Positions 60,099 to 64,000 of a DNA stretch of 64,000 bases are shown here, piece after piece. The DNA lies in NCBI GenBank assembly GCA_001899445.1, contig MPOA01000002.1, positions 186,001 through 250,000 on the forward strand, written 5' to 3'. Positions within the stretch are counted from its first letter, which is position 1. Each line of letters opens with the position of its first letter. The stretch is from Candidatus Desulfopertinax cowenii (GTDB taxonomy: Bacteria; Bacillota; Desulfotomaculia; Desulfotomaculales; Desulforudaceae). The notes below the pieces were generated by a model. That model was given only the letters and a program-made list of their open reading frames with translations, searched no databases and was not told the DNA's origin. A program made the position numbers and the translations under genes.

Positions 60099-60953
60099 GT
60101 GCGCCCGATCTGGAAGGGGGCCGTGACCTTCGGCCTGGTGTACATCCCGGTGAAGCTCTACGCGGCCACCGAGCGCCGGGATGTGAAGTTCAACTACCTC
60201 CATAGCCGCTGCCACACCCGGATCCAGTACCGGAAGTTCTGCCCCTACTGTCGGGAAGAGGTCGGCGAGGACGAAATAGTGCGGGGCTACGAGTACGAGA
60301 AAGGCCGGTACGTGGTGCTGGACGAGGGCGAACTGGAAAATCTGCCCGGCGACAGTGCCCGGAACATCGCCCTGCTGGATTTCGTAGATCTGGAAGAAAT
60401 CGATCCCATTTACTACGACAAATCTTATTACCTGGCGCCCGCGGACGGCGGGGAAAAAGTGTATGCCCTGCTGCGGGAGGCGCTGTTTCAAAGCGGTAAG
60501 GTCGGCGTGGCGCGGGTGTCTATCCGGACGAAGGAATCGCTGGCAGTGGTCCGGGTAAGCGGGCCAGCGCTCCTGATGAACACCATGTACTATCCGGACG
60601 AGGTGCGACCGGCCGCCCACCTGCCGGAGTTGAATTACCGGGCCGACCTGCACCAGAAAGAGGTTAGGATGGCGTTAAGCCTGGTGGAAAGCCTTGCGGG
60701 TCCGTTTGACCCCGGGAAGTACCGGGATGAGCGGCGGGAGGCCGTACTCGAACTGATCCGAGCCAAGGCGGCGGGCGAGACCGCCGTGATTACGCCTCCG
60801 CCGCGACCCGAAAAAGTGGTGGACCTGATGGAGGCACTCCAGGCCAGCATCGAACAGGTGAAGAAAGAACGCGGCGCCCAGAAGGGCGCCGGCAAAACCG
60901 CAAGCAAAAAGTGGGCGAAGGTCGAACCAGCCGGTGACGCTGTCCACCCTTAG
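60099..60953 (+). CDS. ku: bacterial Ku DNA end-binding protein
   Basis: A 284-residue homodimeric Ku that binds double-strand ends in non-homologous end joining. The N-terminus RPIWKGAVTFGLVYIPVKLY and RRDVKFNYLHSRCHTRIQYRKFCPYC are diagnostic. The beta-barrel core and arm follow, then a Lys-rich C-terminus (QKGAGKTASKKWAK) that usually aids DNA binding. GTG 60099 follows GGAAGTGA; the frame is open upstream through spoVR, which is rejected. No ligD lies in the window. Location after spore genes fits a role in spore DNA repair, as in Bacillus ykoV. Confidence 0.92.
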   Translation: MRPIWKGAVTFGLVYIPVKLYAATERRDVKFNYLHSRCHTRIQYRKFCPYCREEVGEDEIVRGYEYEKGRYVVLDEGELENLPGDSARNIALLDFVDLEEIDPIYYDKSYYLAPADGGEKVYALLREALFQSGKVGVARVSIRTKESLAVVRVSGPALLMNTMYYPDEVRPAAHLPELNYRADLHQKEVRMALSLVESLAGPFDPGKYRDERREAVLELIRAKAAGETAVITPPPRPEKVVDLMEALQASIEQVKKERGAQKGAGKTASKKWAKVEPAGDAVHP

Positions 60954-60962
60954 GAGACTGTG

Positions 60963-61865
60963 TTATTCCGTGTATTTGATGTCTGCCTTGGCGCGCAGGC
61001 TGTCCACCCACGAGGGGTAGAGCAGTTGCATCTCCTGTTCCCGCAGTAGGCGGTAAACTTTTTCCTCAACGTCTTCGAAAGAAGGGTCTTCGGCCGGAAG
61101 CTTCTCCAGCACTTCGACCACGTGGAAGCCGGACGGGCTTTCTAGGACGTTGCTGAGGGCACCTTCATCCAGATCGAACAGCACCCGCTGCCAGGACGGC
61201 AGGTCCGTTCCGTAATTGATTACCCCCAGGTTACCCCCGGCGCCGGCGGTAAGGGAGTCTTTCGATTTTTCCCTGGCCAGTTCCGCGAATTCGGCGCCGG
61301 CTGCCAGCGCGGCCCGCACGGATTCGGCTTCCTCGCGGGTTTCGACCAGGATGTGCCGTGCCTTGAGGCGTTCGGGCTGCCCGAACTGGTCCCGGTGGGT
61401 TTCGAAGTAGGCGCGGGCCTCGTCCTCGTCCACCGTGATCTGGTCGGCCAAGAGCCTTTCCGCGGTGAGCTGGACTCTAATTTGCCGTTCGATGTCCTCC
61501 AATTTCAGGCGGTGGGCCTGCAGGAAATCCATGAAGTTATCCCGGGAGGTGAAGCCGCGCTGAATTACTTCGTCCAGTCGGGCTTCGATCTCCGCGCCGG
61601 TGATTTCAATGTTGTTCTCCCGTCCTTCCTGGAGAATCAGCGCTTGGGTGATCAGCATCTCCAGGGTTTCGTGTCCCGCTTGGGCATACATTTCCTGGTA
61701 CAGGTCTTCTTTGGTGATCGATTCCCCGTTTACGATGGCCAGGACCTCGGGTTTGCCGAACCGCTCCCACCCGTAAAGCGCTGCGGCCGCCAGAAAGAAC
61801 ACGGCGGCCAGCAGCGCGATAACGATAATCAGCCGGGAACGCCGCCGAGTTGCCGGTTGTTGCAT
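60963..61865 (-). CDS. PrsA/SurA-like peptidyl-prolyl isomerase (foldase)
   Basis: A 300-residue extracytoplasmic protein with one N-terminal membrane anchor (LIIVIALLAAVFFLAAAALYG) and no lipobox Cys. The SurA_N-like helical domain occupies 35-185, and the parvulin domain starts at KARHILVETREEAESVRAAL, with GAEFAELAREKSKDSLTAGAGGNLGVI near 210 and GALSNVLESPSGFHVVEVLE. The chaperone assists folding of secreted proteins. AAGGGAG precedes ATG 61865. It is convergent with ku and only 9 bases separate the stops. Confidence 0.88.
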   Translation of the reverse strand: MQQPATRRRSRLIIVIALLAAVFFLAAAALYGWERFGKPEVLAIVNGESITKEDLYQEMYAQAGHETLEMLITQALILQEGRENNIEITGAEIEARLDEVIQRGFTSRDNFMDFLQAHRLKLEDIERQIRVQLTAERLLADQITVDEDEARAYFETHRDQFGQPERLKARHILVETREEAESVRAALAAGAEFAELAREKSKDSLTAGAGGNLGVINYGTDLPSWQRVLFDLDEGALSNVLESPSGFHVVEVLEKLPAEDPSFEDVEEKVYRLLREQEMQLLYPSWVDSLRAKADIKYTE

Positions 61866-61968
61866 TGTTATTAGCTCCCTTCTTGAACTGAGTGGTTCAG
61901 CTGCCATTATACATGTTACAGCCCGACCTCTCAACGGCGTGGCACCCCGAGCCGGAAATTACCACGGA

Positions 61969-62538
61969 CTAATGGGCGTGGGGTTCCGCGTATTCCCTGA
62001 CGTCCCGTGGTTCGACGGCCGTTCTGTCTGCGCTGACAATCTGCATATCGAATTCCCAGGCGAAGTGCTCGGTGAACACGATGTAGGTACCGGATTCAGG
62101 AACGTGGAGCTCGTAGGTGGTCCCTTCCGGTTCCAGGGTCAGGTTGTAGCAGGCTTGATCGGCCACTTTGAGGCGTGTTCCCGGGGCCACGAGAGGCGGT
62201 TCCGCTTCCATCAGGTGCAGAGCTGCGTGATGGGCCACCAGGTCGTCACCCTCTTCGAGATAACCGCTTTTGTCGAGGAAAGTCACCATAATCGAAGGAT
62301 CGTGGCTGCTTTTCCCAAAGATGAGGGAATAGGTTCCCGCTTCAAGCTCATATACGCCGCTCCATTCGACCAGACCCTCGTCGTGCTCGTGGCCGGGTTT
62401 GTGCGCCGGTTTAGATTGGTGTTGCGGTTCCGGTGACGAGGTGGCCTGATCGGTTTGGCCGCAGCCGGCGAGCGCGACGGCCAGCAGGATCACTGCCACC
62501 AGAACGAGCCACCGGTGCGGTTTACGGATTGAAACCAC
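61969..62538 (-). CDS. His-rich lipoprotein, unknown function
   Basis: A 189-residue lipoprotein precursor: signal WLVLVAVILLAVALAGC with lipobox LAGC. A His/Lys/Pro-rich linker follows (PQHQSKPAHKPGHEHDEG), then a beta-rich domain (VYELEAGTYSLIFG, TYELHVPESGTYIVFTEHFAWEF) and a His-ended tail (YAEPHAH). The His-rich linker suggests binding of a divalent metal, and the next genes upstream on this strand are in the opposite functional unit (a cobalt/nickel-type ECF transporter), which fits. The start is GTG 62538 after AGGGGGAA. No family is recognised. Confidence 0.75.
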   Translation of the reverse strand: MVSIRKPHRWLVLVAVILLAVALAGCGQTDQATSSPEPQHQSKPAHKPGHEHDEGLVEWSGVYELEAGTYSLIFGKSSHDPSIMVTFLDKSGYLEEGDDLVAHHAALHLMEAEPPLVAPGTRLKVADQACYNLTLEPEGTTYELHVPESGTYIVFTEHFAWEFDMQIVSADRTAVEPRDVREYAEPHAH

Positions 62539-62604
62539 AAAGCATTCCCCCTTGTTAGGTTAAGATTAGTTGCCCAAAGCGTATAAGCCGTTCTGGTCTG
62601 GTTT

Positions 62605-62702
62605 GCCGGTTCCGTTCCGGCCGCGCGGAAATAAAATTCCGTGGTTTGTCGGACGCGTTTTCCCCCCTTTATCATGTGATTAAAAGCCGGTTCCGTTCCG
62701 GC
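62605..62702. repeat. 17-bp direct repeat with inverted-repeat core
   Basis: GCCGGTTCCGTTCCGGC occurs at 62605-62621 and again at 62686-62702, 81 bases apart. Each copy can fold (GCCGG/CCGGC). The second copy encodes the last codons of the adjacent ATPase gene on the minus strand. Confidence 0.7.
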
Positions 62703-63519
62703 GTTTATTTTCGGCAATTATGCGCTGCACCCATTCTGCGGCTTCGTCTGGGTGACGCGGGAAGAAACCGGTGTTCCGGAAGACGCGCAGCAGCACAGGC
62801 GGTTCCAGGGAGGCGCGGTGCATCAATTCCTCGTCACGCAGCAGTTCCGTCGCGCCGGCGACTGCCAGGAGCCGGCCCTCGGAAAGCACGGCCACCCGGT
62901 CGGCCCAGGCGTAGGCCAGGTCCACGTCGTGGGTAGCCATAATGATGGTTCGGCCCCGGGCGTGCAACAGTTCCAGGATCGCCATTAGCCGCCGGACCGC
63001 AGCCGGGTCCAGGCTGGCGGTGGGCTCATCCAGCACCAGCAACTCCGGTTCCATGGCCAGCACGCCGGCGATGGCGGCGCGTTTCTTCTGCCCCAGGCTG
63101 AGATGGTGCGGGGGGCGGTGGGCCAGTTCCTGAATGCCGGTCAGTTCCAGCGCCCGGGCCACCCGGCGCGCGACCTCCCCGGGGTCGAGTCCCAGGTTCC
63201 GGGGACCGAAAGCGACGTCCTCCGTGACCGAGGTAGAGAAGAGCTGGTCGTCCGGGTTTTGGAAAACCATTCCCCCCCGCCGCCGCACCTCGGCAAGATT
63301 CCTCTTGCCGACGGGGCGGCCGAACACCCGGACCGACCCGCGTTGCGTGACCAGCAGGCCGTTAAGGTGCAGCAGAAGGGTGCTCTTCCCGCTGCCGTTG
63401 GCTCCGAGAACGACCATCCGGGCTTTAAGCGGTACTTCCAGAGATATCCCCCGTAGGGCCGGGGTGCCGTCGGGATAAGTGTAGTCCAGGTTTTCGATCT
63501 CCAGCGCCTTCAACTTCAA
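62680..63519 (-). CDS. ECF/cobalt-type ABC transporter ATP-binding protein (CbiO/EcfA-like)
   Basis: A 279-residue ATPase. Walker A LGANGSGKSTLLLHLNGLL, Q-loop FQNPDDQLFSTSVTEDVAFGPRNLGL (strongly diagnostic of CbiO/EcfA), signature HLSLGQKKRAAIAGVL, Walker B LLVLDEPTASLDP and MATHDVDLAYAW. The start is TTG 63519 behind GGGGGA; longer frames upstream belong to the overlapping permease gene. The stop of the permease gene overlaps by 4 bases. It probably energises cobalt, nickel or vitamin uptake, the S component being outside the window. Confidence 0.92.
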   Translation of the reverse strand: MKLKALEIENLDYTYPDGTPALRGISLEVPLKARMVVLGANGSGKSTLLLHLNGLLVTQRGSVRVFGRPVGKRNLAEVRRRGGMVFQNPDDQLFSTSVTEDVAFGPRNLGLDPGEVARRVARALELTGIQELAHRPPHHLSLGQKKRAAIAGVLAMEPELLVLDEPTASLDPAAVRRLMAILELLHARGRTIIMATHDVDLAYAWADRVAVLSEGRLLAVAGATELLRDEELMHRASLEPPVLLRVFRNTGFFPRHPDEAAEWVQRIIAENKRRNGTGF

Positions 63520-64000
63520 AACAGAATCCCCCGGTCCAGTAGTATCAGCACGGCGATGGTGGCCACCGAGGCTAGGCTTTTGCAGACGTCCGGGGTGTTC
63601 ACTACCCGCGGCTCCTCCACGTGGGGCTGCCCGTTGAACCCCCGTGCGGTCATCGCCCGGTGCACCCGTTCGGACCGGTCGAGGACGTTCAAGAGCAGCG
63701 TACCCATCAACTCGCCGAAGACGCGTAGGGAGTGCCGGTTGAGACCGGGGCGAAAGGCCCGGGCTGTCAGGGACCGCTGCGTGGCGTGCAGTTCGTCCCG
63801 GAAAAGGAATATATACCGGTAGGCCAGAAACAGGGCCAGCACGGGCAGGGAGGGGAGCCGCAGGTGAGCCAGGGCGTTCAAGGAGGCCTGTAAGGTTTGT
63901 GTCCCCAGGAGGGTTATCATCACCGTTAGGGCGGTTAAAGCCTTCAGGGAAACCAGCCCGGCGAAAACGAGGCCCGCGGCGGACGGCGGCCATCCGTTGC
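63516..64000 (-). CDS. ECF transporter transmembrane subunit (CbiQ/EcfT-like), 5' end beyond window
   Basis: The frame is open to the window edge, so the N-terminal part is missing. The visible about 160 residues include GLVSLKALTALTVMITLLGTQT, PVLALFLAYRYIFLFRDELH and two cytoplasmic coupling signatures (AFRPGLNRHSL; HRAMTARGFNG with the conserved MxxRGF). A last span SVATIAVLILLDRGIL ends the protein. The Ala-Arg-Gly motifs contact the ATPase encoded by the overlapping next gene. Typical proteins are about 260 residues. Confidence 0.88.
   Translation of the reverse strand, partial: NGWPPSAAGLVFAGLVSLKALTALTVMITLLGTQTLQASLNALAHLRLPSLPVLALFLAYRYIFLFRDELHATQRSLTARAFRPGLNRHSLRVFGELMGTLLLNVLDRSERVHRAMTARGFNGQPHVEEPRVVNTPDVCKSLASVATIAVLILLDRGILF

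Noticed and set aside
63520-63993. N-terminal extension of the CbiO-like ATPase
   Set aside because: It overlaps the EcfT gene in a different frame; the ATPase N-terminus starts naturally at LKLKALEIENL.
1-64000. CRISPR array, tRNA, rRNA, insertion sequence or prophage
   Set aside because: No regularly spaced repeats, cloverleaf, transposase or phage gene was recognised in either strand by reading; a dedicated scan could still find a divergent element.

Overview
The window reads as chromosome of a moderately high-GC, spore-forming, anaerobic Clostridium-class bacterium of the sulfate-reducing Peptococcaceae type. Gene content and style recall Desulfotomaculum, Pelotomaculum and especially Candidatus Desulforudis; that placement is from memory, not from a search. 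Spore genes (spoIIP, CotF-like coat genes, prkA-yhbH-spoVR, a 21-codon spoVM) give the Firmicute identity. An Ech-type [NiFe] hydrogenase, NfnAB and a complete HdrCBA-FlxDCBA module give the anaerobic energy metabolism. Purine-rich Shine-Dalgarno sequences precede most genes, and GTG and TTG starts are common.

Layout. 1-2.9 kb: end of a CPBP membrane protease gene, two small membrane proteins, and a drug-export type ABC pair on the minus strand whose permease is cut by an in-frame TAG. 2.9-7.8 kb: fetA-fetB, a DUF1614 membrane protein, spoIIP, and two small genes. 7.8-17.3 kb: a repeat-rich intergenic stretch, a tandem DUF1847 protein, then a TauE-like permease, a membrane protein, the six-gene ech hydrogenase and a Crp/Fnr regulator; parts of this segment look less GC-rich than the flanks. 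17.4-21.8 kb: three consecutive ktrB potassium-translocator genes on the minus strand. 21.9-25.4 kb: coat proteins, an OpuA/ProV ATPase, an alpha/beta hydrolase, two tiny proteins and a decayed ORF. 25.7-38.8 kb: miaB, nfnAB, a ylbF/ymcA-like gene, mutS, mutL, a methyltransferase gene, miaA, hfq, a PLP enzyme and trxB. 39-43.3 kb: a nitrilase-family gene, lapA-like, dinG with a DnaQ domain, and spoVM. 43.6-50.6 kb: hdrCBA-flxDCBA. 50.6-53.0 kb: a GntR/YtrA-type ABC operon with a frameshifted ATPase. 53.1-60.9 kb: murT-gatD, a small protein, prkA-yhbH-spoVR, and ku. 60.9-64 kb: a PrsA-like foldase, a lipoprotein, and an ECF cobalt/nickel-type transporter running off the window.

How the genes fit together. 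NfnAB links NADH, NADPH and ferredoxin. Flx-Hdr links NADH to ferredoxin and a thiol/disulfide couple. Ech links ferredoxin to H2 and an ion gradient. Together they form a redox-balancing set expected in a syntrophic or H2-using sulfate reducer. The clearest unexpected features are: a selenocysteine UGA with a strong bSECIS-like hairpin in flxD (mvhD-like), which makes that gene look truncated to a standard ORF caller; the 21-aa SpoVM ORF; two independently interrupted ABC-2 type exporters; and short tandem duplications that reshape gene ends inside the hdr-flx operon. No CRISPR array, rRNA, tRNA, insertion sequence or prophage was seen.
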